50,130 nt of DNA from Leptospira sp. (GCA_002786225.1 PEQN01000023.1:1-50130); one strand, 5' to 3'; shown: positions 34,766-43,558, counted from the stretch's first letter. A program made the numbers and translations. Notes: generated by a model from the sequence alone, not told the origin.

Positions 34766-36134
34766 GTTTAAGGATTATTTTATAAATAGCAATAAATTAT
34801 TTTTCTCATCAGAACCACAGACTGATGAATTAGAAAATTATTTCGAAGATAAAATAGACTTATTATTTGTATATTTTCTCTTCATTGCACAATTTGTTCA
34901 ATACTTAATACTTTCCCTTCTTTCTGCAAACATTACCAATCTTATTCTAAAAGAATCACTCTTAATAACTTTTATTTCTTTTGTGCTTCTTTTTTTTGCT
35001 AAGAATAAAAAAGTTTTTTCGATTGCCATTTATCTTTCATCTTTAGTGATCAACTTCTTAATTTTTTATTCTGTCGCCAAAATCGCTATCTATTACTCGG
35101 ATTCATTAGATGTTTCAGGAATTAATAATTTATATATTTCTTTGTCTTTCTTATTATTAGTCCATGCATTTCGCCTAAGAAAGTTTAGTTGCATAATTCC
35201 AGGGATTGAATTCGTAGCTCTTCACTTATTGAGCCTTTATTGCTTTACGATTACTTCTCATTGGGAATTGGATGCGTTTTTATTTATTCCTGATATATTA
35301 TTCATTATAACTACTATAATTGGAACTGGAGTTGTCATCAATCGCAGAGAAGACTTTAGAGAGATACACAATCTCAATAAGGAAAAATCTGTAATGTCCA
35401 GGGAACTTGAACTTGCTAAGAAAGTCCAAGATTCACTTTTTCCCAAAGATATAAAGATAGATGGATTAAGGTATGAAGTATTTAGGCAGAGTCATAATTA
35501 CATCGGTGGAGATTTTTATGATTTTGTTATGCTACGGGAAGGCAATGCGGGAATTTTTATTACTGATATAGCCGGACATGGAATTTCATCGGCTATGGTA
35601 GCAACAATTATGAAAGTTATAGTTGCGACCATTCCTTACCAATTTAAACTAAAGCCAGATAAGTTCTTGGGTCATTTGGATACAAGACTTGCCGTAGATT
35701 TGGATCACTACCATGCATCTGCAATTTATATGTTCTTGAATTTTCAAACCAAAAAGATGCTATTAGGCAATGCAGGTCATCCTTACCTTTTGTATTCTTC
35801 AAGGGATGGTCAATTTACTGAAATCAAGACGGAAGGCTCTATATTGGGATTTCAAATTAAAGATCCAATAGTCACTGAAGTTGAATTAAGCTTTGATGAA
35901 GGTGATAGGTTCATGATGTATACTGATGGATTGATAGAGTCTCCTACAATTGATGGCAAATATATTTCTGAAAAAGTTTTAATCGATATTTTAAATAACA
36001 ATAAAGACGTGGTTGATATCAAAGATTTAAAGAATATTATGTTGAACGAATTGTCCAATAAATATGGATTGAAGAAATTTACAGATGATACTATGTTTTT
36101 ATTATTCGAAATTACATCTAGGAGAAAGAAATGA
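34740..36134 (+). CDS. Membrane-anchored RsbU/SpoIIE-type PP2C phosphatase
   Basis: A 464-residue protein with about six hydrophobic segments (residues 41-202), a short linker helix ('SRELELAKKVQDSLFPKD') and a PP2C-like SpoIIE phosphatase domain (about 240-460). Metal-binding motifs are intact: 'IGGDFYDF' (Asp258), 'DIAGHGIS', 'YTDGLIES' and 'DDTMFLLF'. Such enzymes dephosphorylate STAS anti-sigma antagonists; the membrane part presumably senses a signal. The start ATG has AAGGAG about 9 bases upstream, inside the previous gene. The stop overlaps the next gene (ATGA). Confidence 0.93.
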   Translation: MSLMKSFLEFKDYFINSNKLFFSSEPQTDELENYFEDKIDLLFVYFLFIAQFVQYLILSLLSANITNLILKESLLITFISFVLLFFAKNKKVFSIAIYLSSLVINFLIFYSVAKIAIYYSDSLDVSGINNLYISLSFLLLVHAFRLRKFSCIIPGIEFVALHLLSLYCFTITSHWELDAFLFIPDILFIITTIIGTGVVINRREDFREIHNLNKEKSVMSRELELAKKVQDSLFPKDIKIDGLRYEVFRQSHNYIGGDFYDFVMLREGNAGIFITDIAGHGISSAMVATIMKVIVATIPYQFKLKPDKFLGHLDTRLAVDLDHYHASAIYMFLNFQTKKMLLGNAGHPYLLYSSRDGQFTEIKTEGSILGFQIKDPIVTEVELSFDEGDRFMMYTDGLIESPTIDGKYISEKVLIDILNNNKDVVDIKDLKNIMLNELSNKYGLKKFTDDTMFLLFEITSRRKK

Positions 36135-36895
36135 AATATATCAAACAAGAGCTAAGAGATGGCATACTGGCTATAACTATTCAAAAACCTGAAACTTTGA
36201 ATGCATTGAGTGGCGAAGTCCTAAGCGAATTAGAGGAGGTGGTTGATTCTATTTCTGCATCTGATGAACATAAAGTTGTAATCATCACTGGAGATGGAAA
36301 GGCGTTTGTTGCTGGAGCTGATATTGCAAGCATGTCAAAATATGACCAAGCTTCTGCTTTAGAGTTTTCTAAACTTGCTCATAGAATTTTTGAAAAAATT
36401 GAAAATGCAAATTTCATTTCTATTGCCTTGATCAATGGATTCGCCTTAGGTGGGGGACTTGAACTCGCACTTTCTTGCGATATTCGTTATGCTTCCACTA
36501 AAGCAAAGTTAGGTTTCCCTGAAGTTAGCCTAGGCCTCATCCCTGGTTTTGGAGGAACTCAAAGACTTGCTCGTTTGGTAGGTGTTGGAATTGCAAGTGA
36601 ATGGGTTTATTCAGGTGAAATGTTTAGCGCGGAACAATCAAAATCTTTCGGAGTTGTAAATAATACATATGAGACAGACGATTTGTTTAAGGAAGGTCTT
36701 AGACTCGCTGCTTCTATACATTCAAGAGGTAAGCAAGCTCTTATCAATGCAAAAAAGACAATGCGAGCTGGATTGAATTTAACTCTTCCCCAAGGTTTGA
36801 GGTTGGAAGAAGAAAAATTTGCTTCCTTATTTGGTAAGCCGGAGTCCAAAGAAGGTATGGGTGCTTTTCTAGAAAAAAGGAAGCCTAATTTCTAA
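36131..36895 (+). CDS. Enoyl-CoA hydratase/isomerase family protein
   Basis: A 254-residue crotonase. The oxyanion-hole segments 'AFVAGADIASM' and 'GFALGGGLELALSCDIRYA' are present. Both catalytic glutamates of true hydratases are conserved, one in 'GGGLELA' and one in 'GFPEVSLGLIPGFGGTQRL'. Hydration of trans-2-enoyl-CoA in beta-oxidation is the likely reaction; the chain-length range is unknown. It is translationally coupled to the phosphatase gene before it, with no obvious functional link. Confidence 0.93.
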   Translation: MKYIKQELRDGILAITIQKPETLNALSGEVLSELEEVVDSISASDEHKVVIITGDGKAFVAGADIASMSKYDQASALEFSKLAHRIFEKIENANFISIALINGFALGGGLELALSCDIRYASTKAKLGFPEVSLGLIPGFGGTQRLARLVGVGIASEWVYSGEMFSAEQSKSFGVVNNTYETDDLFKEGLRLAASIHSRGKQALINAKKTMRAGLNLTLPQGLRLEEEKFASLFGKPESKEGMGAFLEKRKPNF

Positions 36896-36911
36896 ATTGA
36901 ATTACAAACCA

Positions 36912-37382
36912 ATGAACCAAAGATTTTTACAGCATTTCTCATTCTTTGTTCTTTTTCTATTGGAACTAGTTTTTATTCAGAATGTATATTCCAATCCTAG
37001 TTTCAATAATGACAAAATGTCAGTTACTCTAGGTAAGGCTAGTTTAATTGTTGAAATTGCAGATACATCTTCTAAGCGATCTATAGGTTTAATGCATAGA
37101 AAGAATCTAGGAAAAAATGAAGGAATGCTTTTTGCCTTCCCAAGTAGCGACTTGCAATCTTTCTGGATGAAAAATACTTTGATTCCGCTTAGCATTGGTT
37201 ATTTTGATGAAAATGGAATTCTTTTGGAAATCTATGATATGAAACCCAACCAAACGGATGAAATTTATAATTCGAAAAAGAAAGCAATCTATGCTTTAGA
37301 AGTCAATCAAGGTTGGTTTAAGAAAAATGGTATTCTTCCAGGAGCTGTTCTTATCATGGAGAAGTCTATTTACGGGAGATAG
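36912..37382 (+). CDS. DUF192-family exported protein
   Basis: A 156-residue protein with a signal peptide ('FSFFVLFLLELVFIQNVYS') and a DUF192 domain: 'RSIGLMHRKNLGKNEGMLFAF' reduced to 'GLMHR' and 'GMLFAF', 'FWMKNTLIPLSIGYFDENG', and 'ALEVNQGWFKKNGI'. These are the defining strands of the family, whose function is poorly known. A TTG at 36897 is an alternative start; ATG 36912 leaves a better n-region. Last gene of the co-directional string from htrA; it overlaps the 3' end of the convergent J-domain-like gene by 17 bases. Confidence 0.88.
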   Translation: MNQRFLQHFSFFVLFLLELVFIQNVYSNPSFNNDKMSVTLGKASLIVEIADTSSKRSIGLMHRKNLGKNEGMLFAFPSSDLQSFWMKNTLIPLSIGYFDENGILLEIYDMKPNQTDEIYNSKKKAIYALEVNQGWFKKNGILPGAVLIMEKSIYGR

Positions 37383-38421
37383 ACTTGCGGTATTGTATCC
37401 ATGATTGCAGAAGGTATTCAATCTTCTCGGTTTCATAATAAATTCTTACATAATCAGATTCTAATTCTTCTTTGAATTCTTGCTTCAAGATTCTTCTTTC
37501 CATTTTAGAGACTTTCGTAAAGTCCCAATCTGGATAGGATTTGAGCTTTCGAATTTGCTTTTGAGCGTCTTTCAAATCATTTTTATGTTTCTTTTGCAAG
37601 GAAAGAAGTTCTCCGATTGAAACTTCATCTGAAAGCTCTTCTTTAGAGATACGTATCCAAGTTAGAACATCTTTAAGTGCCGTTAAATTATTGTCAGTGT
37701 AATTCTTGAGTGCTACTAACCAATTTTCTTTTTCTTCTTTGGTCTGTTCCTTGTTCTTATCAGGGTGAAGGTATTTTGCTATAGTTCGAAAGATTCTAGT
37801 CTTCTCAATTTCCTTAGCTTGCTTCTGCATCTCGGAAGCTTGTTCGGAATCTTCTCCCATACTGGATTTGAAATCATTGAATAAATCTTCCCAATTGTCT
37901 TCTTCTGAATCAGATGAATTCCTGTCTTTGCGAGATGAATGTTCTTGTTTATCTTCTTCTTCCCAATAACCAGGTTCTTCTTCATCAAAGAATGGATCAA
38001 ATTCTCTATCTTCAGGAGCGGTCTTTTCTCTTTCTTTGATGTAATGGTAGGCAAGTGCAGGATTGATGTTGTGAAATTCTGCATAGGCAAAGATTTCTCT
38101 AACCATAGTGCTCAGTTCGAAAAATTTTTCTTCAGCCTTTTCGACTTTTTTGTTTATAGCACTTAATTCGGAGGTATACCAGTTTTGGAATTCTGGTTTG
38201 GATATTTCATAGTATTCATTGATCTCAAGTTTCGCCTTATCCACCTTCTTAATTGTGGATTTCAAATCTTTGACCGCCTTCTTTCTTAGCGGTGTGGAAT
38301 CTATAGGAACTAAATCTCTTCTTTTCAATAAATCCTCAACTCTCTTCCAATATACAGTTGCTTTTATAAGTGACAAGGTTTTTTCATTTTTGTATTCTGG
38401 AAAACCAGAGAGAACTACCAT
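37366..38421 (-). CDS. J-domain-like protein with coiled coil and acidic linker
   Basis: A 351-residue cytosolic protein. Residues about 25-110 are helical and charged (coiled coil), about 130-190 form a highly acidic, Ser-rich linker, and about 200-270 contain 'RIFRTIAKYLHPDKNKEQ' with the HPD tripeptide that defines J-domains. A basic helical tail follows. J-proteins stimulate Hsp70 ATPase; here the domain is internal, not N-terminal, and there are no zinc fingers, so it is a class C-type co-chaperone at most. ATG 38421 is chosen; its complement overlaps the glgP ATG (38420). An ATG at 38445 would extend 8 residues into glgP. Confidence 0.78.
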   Translation of the reverse strand: MVVLSGFPEYKNEKTLSLIKATVYWKRVEDLLKRRDLVPIDSTPLRKKAVKDLKSTIKKVDKAKLEINEYYEISKPEFQNWYTSELSAINKKVEKAEEKFFELSTMVREIFAYAEFHNINPALAYHYIKEREKTAPEDREFDPFFDEEEPGYWEEEDKQEHSSRKDRNSSDSEEDNWEDLFNDFKSSMGEDSEQASEMQKQAKEIEKTRIFRTIAKYLHPDKNKEQTKEEKENWLVALKNYTDNNLTALKDVLTWIRISKEELSDEVSIGELLSLQKKHKNDLKDAQKQIRKLKSYPDWDFTKVSKMERRILKQEFKEELESDYVRIYYETEKIEYLLQSWIQYRKSISRK

Positions 38422-40927
38422 GACACCTAAGAATTCTAGACTCATTCAATTATTAGCCAGAGAACAAAGTGCAGATCCAGCAGCGATCGAAAGTCAATTC
38501 TGCCATCATTTAGAATATACCATCGGTAAGAATAAATTCGATATTAAAAATGAAGATATTTACAAAGCCTTAGGATTTACGATCCGAGATTTTTTAATCG
38601 ACCGATTGAATGAGACTCATGAGCTATATGAAAATGAAAAGCCTAAGAAGATTTATTATTTTTCCTTGGAATTTTTAATAGGTAGAACCCTGCATAATGC
38701 ATTGATCAACTTAGGTATGTTTGATGTTGTAGATAAGGTTATCAAGGGATTTGGATATGATTTAACAGAGATACTAGAATTTGAAATGGACGCAGGTCTT
38801 GGCAATGGAGGTTTGGGAAGGCTAGCAGCTTGCTTTTTAGATTCCTTGGCGACTTTAAATATTCCAGGATTCGGTTATGGAATTAGGTATGATTATGGAA
38901 TTTTTAATCAAATCATTGCAGACGGCAATCAAGTTGAGATGCCTGATCATTGGGACGCTGATGGAATTCCTTATGAAATCGTAAGGCCTGATAAGGTATA
39001 TACTGTAAATTTTTATGGGCATGTTGAATCCAGAGTAAATGCTGTGGGCAATTTACAATTCGAATGGATTCCTACTGAAACGGTTCTTGCAGCAGCTCAT
39101 GATTATCCAATTCCCGGATACAATACTTCTACAGTGAACTATTTACGCCTTTGGACTGCTAGGTCCTCAGAAGAGTTTAACTTTGATTACTTCAACCATG
39201 GGAATTACATGAAAGCCGTTGAAGACAAACAAATTTCAGAAAATATTTCAAAAGTATTATATCCGAATGATACTACAGAACAAGGAAAGATTTTGCGATT
39301 GAAGCAACAGTATTTTATGGTAGCGGCTTCCTTGCAAGATATCCTAAGTGATTTTAAAAAGGAGCAGGGTCAGCTTGATCTTTTTTATGAGAAGGTAGCA
39401 ATTCAATTGAATGATACACATCCAAGTATTGCAATTTCAGAACTTATGAGAATTCTATTGGATCAAGAAAGTTGGACTTGGGAAAGAGCTTGGACTTTAT
39501 GTACTAAAGTTTTTTCTTACACTAATCACACCGTATTACCTGAAGCCTTAGAGACTTGGTCTGTTTCACTGATGGAATTTCTACTTCCAAGACATGTTCA
39601 AATCATCAATGAAATTAATTTCAGATTTATAAATATGCTTAAGGAAACAAAACTTTATTCGGATGAGGAAATAGCTGAGGTTTCTGTTTTTGAAGAATCC
39701 TCTAATAAGAGAGTTCGTATGGCAAATCTTGCCATTATTGGATCTCACAAGGTAAATGGTGTTGCAGCCCTTCATACGGAGCTGATCAAGACTACAATAT
39801 TCAAGACTTTTTATAGAATTTGGCCAGAGAAATTTACAAACAAGACCAATGGTATAACGCCTCGTAGATGGTTGCTGCAATGCAATAAAGATCTTTCTCA
39901 CTTGATTGCAAGTAAAGTTGGAAATAACTTTCCTGCTAGATTGGACGAACTGAGAGAATTAGAAAAATTTGCAGACGATGCTGCCTTCCAAGAAGATTGG
40001 ATGAAAGTAAAGCACAAGAATAAAGAATTCTTATCGAAAATTATTCACTCTGAAGCGGGCATCTTAGTAAATCCACATTCTATTTTTGATGTTCAAATTA
40101 AAAGGTTCCATGAATACAAGAGACAATTATTGAATATCTTAAATGTAATTGGTCAGTACAGAAGAATCAAAGAGTCACCTAAGTCTAGTTTTACACCAAG
40201 AGTAGTTATCTTTGGCGGTAAGGCTGCTCCTGGGTATTTCATTGCAAAATTAATTATTAAATTGATCAATTCTGTTGCGGAAGTGGTCAATAAAGACCCA
40301 GAAGTTGCTGATCTATTGAAAGTAGTATTCATGCCCAACTATAGAGTGTCTCTTGCAGAGAAAATTATTCCAGCTACCGAGTTATCTCAGCAAATTTCGA
40401 CTGCAGGAATGGAAGCAAGTGGAACGGGCAACATGAAATTTGCCTTAAACGGTGCCTTGACAATAGGAACACTAGATGGTGCAAATGTTGAAATCCAAGA
40501 AGAAGTAGGTGAGGAAAATATTTACATCTTTGGATTAACTGCTCATGAAGTTATGGATCTTAAGTCAAAAGGATATAATCCGAATGATTACATCCACAAA
40601 AATTCCGAATTACAAAAGATTCTTCGTATGGTAGGGGATGGATTTTTCAGCCATGGCGATTCTTCCACCTTCCAAGCAATCTACCAAAATCTAACTACCA
40701 TAGATCATTATCTATTAATGGCTGATTATTCGAGTTATGATGCTATGCAGATGCAAGTTTCCCAAGATTACTTAAACAAGAAGCAATGGTTGAGGAAATC
40801 AATCCTGAACACAGCTAGAATGGGTAAATTTTCCTCCGATAGAACTATCCAAGAATATGCGGATGAGATTTGGAAAGTAAAGTCACAAAACCCTGTCAAA
40901 CCTAGGACAATTACTAAAATTTTATGA
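38420..40927 (+). CDS. glgP: Glycogen/starch/alpha-glucan phosphorylase
   Basis: An 835-residue PLP-dependent phosphorylase of normal length that releases glucose 1-phosphate from alpha-glucans. Motifs: 'FSLEFLIGRTLHNALIN', 'AGLGNGGLGRLAACFLDSLA' reduced to 'GLGNGGLGRLAACFLDS', 'NHTVLPEALE', 'KRFHEYKRQLLN', and the PLP lysine in 'EASGTGNMKFALNGALTIGT'. The frame runs 67 codons further upstream over the divergent J-domain-like gene; ATG 38420 with GAGAG upstream is the real start. Divergent expression from a shared start region is unusual. Confidence 0.97.
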   Translation: MTPKNSRLIQLLAREQSADPAAIESQFCHHLEYTIGKNKFDIKNEDIYKALGFTIRDFLIDRLNETHELYENEKPKKIYYFSLEFLIGRTLHNALINLGMFDVVDKVIKGFGYDLTEILEFEMDAGLGNGGLGRLAACFLDSLATLNIPGFGYGIRYDYGIFNQIIADGNQVEMPDHWDADGIPYEIVRPDKVYTVNFYGHVESRVNAVGNLQFEWIPTETVLAAAHDYPIPGYNTSTVNYLRLWTARSSEEFNFDYFNHGNYMKAVEDKQISENISKVLYPNDTTEQGKILRLKQQYFMVAASLQDILSDFKKEQGQLDLFYEKVAIQLNDTHPSIAISELMRILLDQESWTWERAWTLCTKVFSYTNHTVLPEALETWSVSLMEFLLPRHVQIINEINFRFINMLKETKLYSDEEIAEVSVFEESSNKRVRMANLAIIGSHKVNGVAALHTELIKTTIFKTFYRIWPEKFTNKTNGITPRRWLLQCNKDLSHLIASKVGNNFPARLDELRELEKFADDAAFQEDWMKVKHKNKEFLSKIIHSEAGILVNPHSIFDVQIKRFHEYKRQLLNILNVIGQYRRIKESPKSSFTPRVVIFGGKAAPGYFIAKLIIKLINSVAEVVNKDPEVADLLKVVFMPNYRVSLAEKIIPATELSQQISTAGMEASGTGNMKFALNGALTIGTLDGANVEIQEEVGEENIYIFGLTAHEVMDLKSKGYNPNDYIHKNSELQKILRMVGDGFFSHGDSSTFQAIYQNLTTIDHYLLMADYSSYDAMQMQVSQDYLNKKQWLRKSILNTARMGKFSSDRTIQEYADEIWKVKSQNPVKPRTITKIL

Positions 40928-40946
40928 AAAATATGGCAACCTTTCC

Positions 40947-40976
40947 TTGACAAAAAGGTAGAATTCCAAAGATGAT
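40947..40976 (+). promoter_or_regulatory. Candidate promoter of the receiver-domain gene
   Basis: A consensus -35 TTGACA (40947-40952) is followed after 18 bases by GATGAT (40971-40976, 4/6). It lies in the 80-base gap between glgP and the receiver gene. The -35 is also within the loop of an inverted repeat ACCTTT (40939-40944) / AAAGGT (40954-40959), which could be an operator or a weak hairpin at the end of glgP. Confidence 0.35.
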
Positions 40977-41007
40977 AAGTTACAGTTTGGTAGGTTAAGG
41001 ATAACGA

Positions 41008-41478
41008 ATGGGTAAAGGTTTTATTATTTGTGTCGATGATGAAGTATCAGTTCTTGAAACACTTACAGAGCAGCTTCGTTCACGGTTTGGTAGCAGTCAT
41101 GAGATTGAAGCTGCTTCCAGTGCAGAAGATGCCTTGGCTTTGATTGATGAAATCCATGGAAGCCAAGAAGTAGTAGAGCTTATCATCTCGGACCAAGTGA
41201 TGCCTGGGATGAAAGGAGATGAATTTCTACAAGAGGTTCATAAGAAAATTCCAGATGCAATTAAAATTATGCTCACCGGACAAGCAGGATTGGATTCCGC
41301 AATCAATGCTATCAATACAGCAGGACTCAGTCGTTATGTGGAGAAGCCTTGGAATATTGAAGAATTTGCAAATGATATTAAAATTCTCTTGGATAAATTC
41401 CATGCTAATTTGGAGAATCAAAGACTCATTGCTAGCCTCAACCAAAGAATCGCAGAACTCGAAAAGGGTAATTCTTAA
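41008..41478 (+). CDS. Receiver-domain response regulator
   Basis: A 156-residue protein with a single receiver domain (about 4-130): acidic pair in 'ICVDDEVSV' (Asp10, Asp11), phospho-acceptor Asp62 in '[13 protein letters not shown]', Thr in 'IMLTGQAG' and Lys in '[11 protein letters not shown]'. A short C-terminal coiled coil ('[18 protein letters not shown]') ends it; there is no DNA-binding or enzymatic output. The 'EKPW' form is typical of RpfG/HD-GYP-associated receivers. It probably acts by protein contact or as a phosphate shuttle. Its 3' end overlaps the HEAT-repeat gene. Confidence 0.92.
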   Translation: MGKGFIICVDDEVSVLETLTEQLRSRFGSSHEIEAASSAEDALALIDEIHGSQEVVELIISDQVMPGMKGDEFLQEVHKKIPDAIKIMLTGQAGLDSAINAINTAGLSRYVEKPWNIEEFANDIKILLDKFHANLENQRLIASLNQRIAELEKGNS

Positions 41479-42556
41479 ATCCCCTTTCACCCAACTAACA
41501 ATTGTAATCCTAATTCTTCTTGCAGGAGGACTCTGCTTATCCTCTCTGCATGCAAAAGAAAAAAAAGCCAAACCTCTCACGGAAGATGCAATCCAAAGAA
41601 AAACAGATGTTTTACTCAAAGTTCTTAAGTATGGAACTAGCCTAGAGAGAAAAGCTGCTCTCTTCGAGATAGAGAAACTACCTGAAGATAAGAGAGATCC
41701 ATTTAAACCAATACTTTTGGAGTCTCTGAAGAAAGAGAAAGATCCCTCCATGAAACTTTCCTTTATTCGAAGCGCAGGCGAACTCGAATTAAAAGAAGCC
41801 AAGGAAAACATAGAAAAGGCTGTAGAAGATGAAAATGAGGATGTTGCCCGTGCAGCAGTAACTGCTTTAAAAAAAGTAGGAGATGCCAATTCATGGAAGC
41901 CTGTTTTAGAAAAGTTAAAATCCCAAGATCTTACCAAGAATTCCAATCTAACGGTATCTCTTATCAATTCGCTGGCTGAGATAGAGGGCGGAGAGAATGC
42001 ACATGATTTTTTGGAAGCAAAAATCAAAGAAAAGTTCAATAGCCCAGAGATAAGATCCTATTTAGCTTTATATTTTGGTAAGAAGAAAATTACAAGTGCC
42101 GAGGTAATTTTACAAGAAATAGCATTTAATGAAACAGAGACGATAACTTTAAGGACTTATTCTATCAATAGTCTAGGCAAAATTAAATCCACTTCTTCCA
42201 TTCCCAAATTAAAAGAATTAATCGAAGAAATTCGAAAAGATCCATCCAAGGATAATAAGAAGAACCAACTTCTCAAAATCTATACATTAGGCGCCTTAAT
42301 TGAATTAGGCGATGAAACAGCATTTGATGAAATTGTGGAATTCTCCAAGGATGATGATTCGGTGGTTCGTTTAAGATCCATACAATTTTTATTGGAGAGT
42401 AAGCGCCCAGAAGTTCGTGAGATCCTAGAATACAAATCAAAGCGTGATCCAAGCCCCAAGGTTCAGAAAGCAGCATCAGATGCTCTAAAAAAATTAGATG
42501 GAGAGGATTCTGATTCGAATTCGGAGGAAAATGATAGCTCAGATTCCAAGAATTAA
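41429..42556 (+). CDS. Exported HEAT-repeat protein
   Basis: A protein of about 375 residues: basic n-region, hydrophobic '[20 protein letters not shown]' with a likely signal-peptidase site, then helical repeats of HEAT/PBS-lyase type ('[15 protein letters not shown]', '[14 protein letters not shown]', '[14 protein letters not shown]'). A Ser/Asp/Glu-rich tail ends it. Such arrays mediate protein binding; the partner is unknown. The frame is open upstream through the receiver gene. TTG 41429 gives a reasonable signal peptide; ATG 41402 is an alternative, and neither has an ideal ribosome binding site, so the start is uncertain. Confidence 0.8.
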   Translation: MLASTKESQNSKRVILKSPFTQLTIVILILLAGGLCLSSLHAKEKKAKPLTEDAIQRKTDVLLKVLKYGTSLERKAALFEIEKLPEDKRDPFKPILLESLKKEKDPSMKLSFIRSAGELELKEAKENIEKAVEDENEDVARAAVTALKKVGDANSWKPVLEKLKSQDLTKNSNLTVSLINSLAEIEGGENAHDFLEAKIKEKFNSPEIRSYLALYFGKKKITSAEVILQEIAFNETETITLRTYSINSLGKIKSTSSIPKLKELIEEIRKDPSKDNKKNQLLKIYTLGALIELGDETAFDEIVEFSKDDDSVVRLRSIQFLLESKRPEVREILEYKSKRDPSPKVQKAASDALKKLDGEDSDSNSEENDSSDSKN

Positions 42557-42563
42557 GACTTAT

Positions 42564-43082
42564 ATGCAAGTTAGTCGAGCGTTGATTTTAGTCTTTTCTT
42601 TCTTGAGTCTCATTATGTATCCAGGAAATGTTCTTTTCTCTGAAAAATTCCAAGGTCCTATCTCACCTAAAGAAAAACGAATTAAAGATTTCAAAGAAGA
42701 GCTGAATGAGAATAAGCAGGATCTTCCAGAAGAATACCATCTTTTCTTCCAAGAACTGAAAGGCAATTATGCAATCTTCTATGATCTAGATGGACACACT
42801 GTTCATTTTCAATATAGAAGGAATAAATGGGATAGGGAAGCTATTGAATCAGTACATAATTTATTGTCAGGTAGATCTTATAAAGTGAGTGGGGATTTTT
42901 TAGGAGTCTATTATTATCCAAGTGTAAAAGAATCTAGAAGCTCAATACTTCCACTCTTTATTGCAAAGAAAGATGTTGATCTTAGAACGAAAAAAGATTT
43001 AAATACCGTACCAATCTATAAATTGAAAGCTTATAATGAATCTTATTCGGATGCAATCTTATTGCAAACCCCAGATGAGTAA
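42564..43082 (+). CDS. Exported protein of unknown function
   Basis: A 172-residue protein with an N-terminal hydrophobic stretch ('ALILVFSFLSLIMYPGNVLF') that reads as a signal peptide or anchor. The mature part is charged, with 'EEYHLFFQELKGNYAIFYDL' and 'GDFLGVYYYPS' strands, and matches no family I recognise. It starts 7 bases after the HEAT-repeat gene, so the receiver, HEAT and this gene may form one unit. Upstream ATG 42531 is in the HEAT gene and only 3 bases from a GGAGG; it is possible but less likely. Confidence 0.72.
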   Translation: MQVSRALILVFSFLSLIMYPGNVLFSEKFQGPISPKEKRIKDFKEELNENKQDLPEEYHLFFQELKGNYAIFYDLDGHTVHFQYRRNKWDREAIESVHNLLSGRSYKVSGDFLGVYYYPSVKESRSSILPLFIAKKDVDLRTKKDLNTVPIYKLKAYNESYSDAILLQTPDE

Positions 43083-43083
43083 A

Positions 43084-43461
43084 TTAATTATTTCCACTAG
43101 AACTTGAAGAAGATCCGGAGCCTGAGTTACTAGAACTAGATGAGCTTCTTCTCGAACTAGAAGAGTTAGATCTTGTTGTAGTATTGGAAGTTGTTCTTTG
43201 GATACAATTTGATTCGCAGATAGAAGAAATTACATAACAAGTTGAGAAGATATTGAAAGTATTTGCCGATTGATTCTGTCCTAAAACAAGACACAAGTTT
43301 CTGTTTAGATTGCATTCATTTAAACATGTTGTTCTTGTATTTTCAACCTTGCATTGATAAAGAAGTGTACAAATACTAAGCAGTAAGAATAATACGAACT
43401 TATTCAAAGGAAAACTAGTTAGAAAAATTTGCTTGCAGTATGCTTTCAACTTTTGCTCCAT
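43084..43461 (-). CDS. Cys- and Ser-rich putative lipoprotein
   Basis: A 125-residue protein with a basic start and hydrophobic 'KFVLFLLLSICTLLYQC'. Cys37 is the most likely lipidated residue (L-Y-Q-C). The mature part has eight further cysteines in a short stretch ('CLNECNLNRNLC', 'CESNC'), suggesting a disulfide-bonded knot, then a low-complexity tail of about 30 residues composed almost only of Ser, Asn, Gly and Arg. No family is recognised. TTG 43449, 6 bases after GGAG, is an alternative start. Convergent with the previous gene and divergent from the LuxR-type gene. Confidence 0.7.
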   Translation of the reverse strand: MEQKLKAYCKQIFLTSFPLNKFVLFLLLSICTLLYQCKVENTRTTCLNECNLNRNLCLVLGQNQSANTFNIFSTCYVISSICESNCIQRTTSNTTTRSNSSSSRRSSSSSSNSGSGSSSSSSGNN

Positions 43462-43502
43462 TCTTATATTCTATCATAGTTTGGAATCTATGAAAATAGG
43501 GG

Positions 43503-43522
43503 ATTCCCACAGTTACGGGAAT
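43503..43522. promoter_or_regulatory. Inverted repeat between lipoprotein and LuxR-type gene
   Basis: ATTCCC (43503-43508) and GGGAAT (43517-43522) form a perfect 6-base inverted repeat with an 8-base spacer, a total of 20 bases, about 37 bases before the LuxR-type start and 42 before the divergent lipoprotein start. This length and placement suit a dimeric regulator; the LuxR-type protein is the obvious candidate, by inference only. Confidence 0.35.
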
Positions 43523-43558
43523 TACTCAAATTACTAAAAAGATGAAAGGAAGGTAAGG

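Noticed and set aside
38219..40927. A longer start for glgP
   Set aside because: The first 67 codons are antisense to the J-domain-like gene; phosphorylase homology begins near the ATG at 38420.
41227..42039. A 270-codon open frame on the minus strand
   Set aside because: It is antisense to the receiver and HEAT-repeat genes, which have clear domains. Its product is Ser/Phe-rich, as expected for the mirror of a Lys/Glu-rich frame.
43084..43200. Serine-codon tandem repeat as a phase-variable tract
   Set aside because: The codons are mixed, without a perfect short repeat unit that would slip readily.
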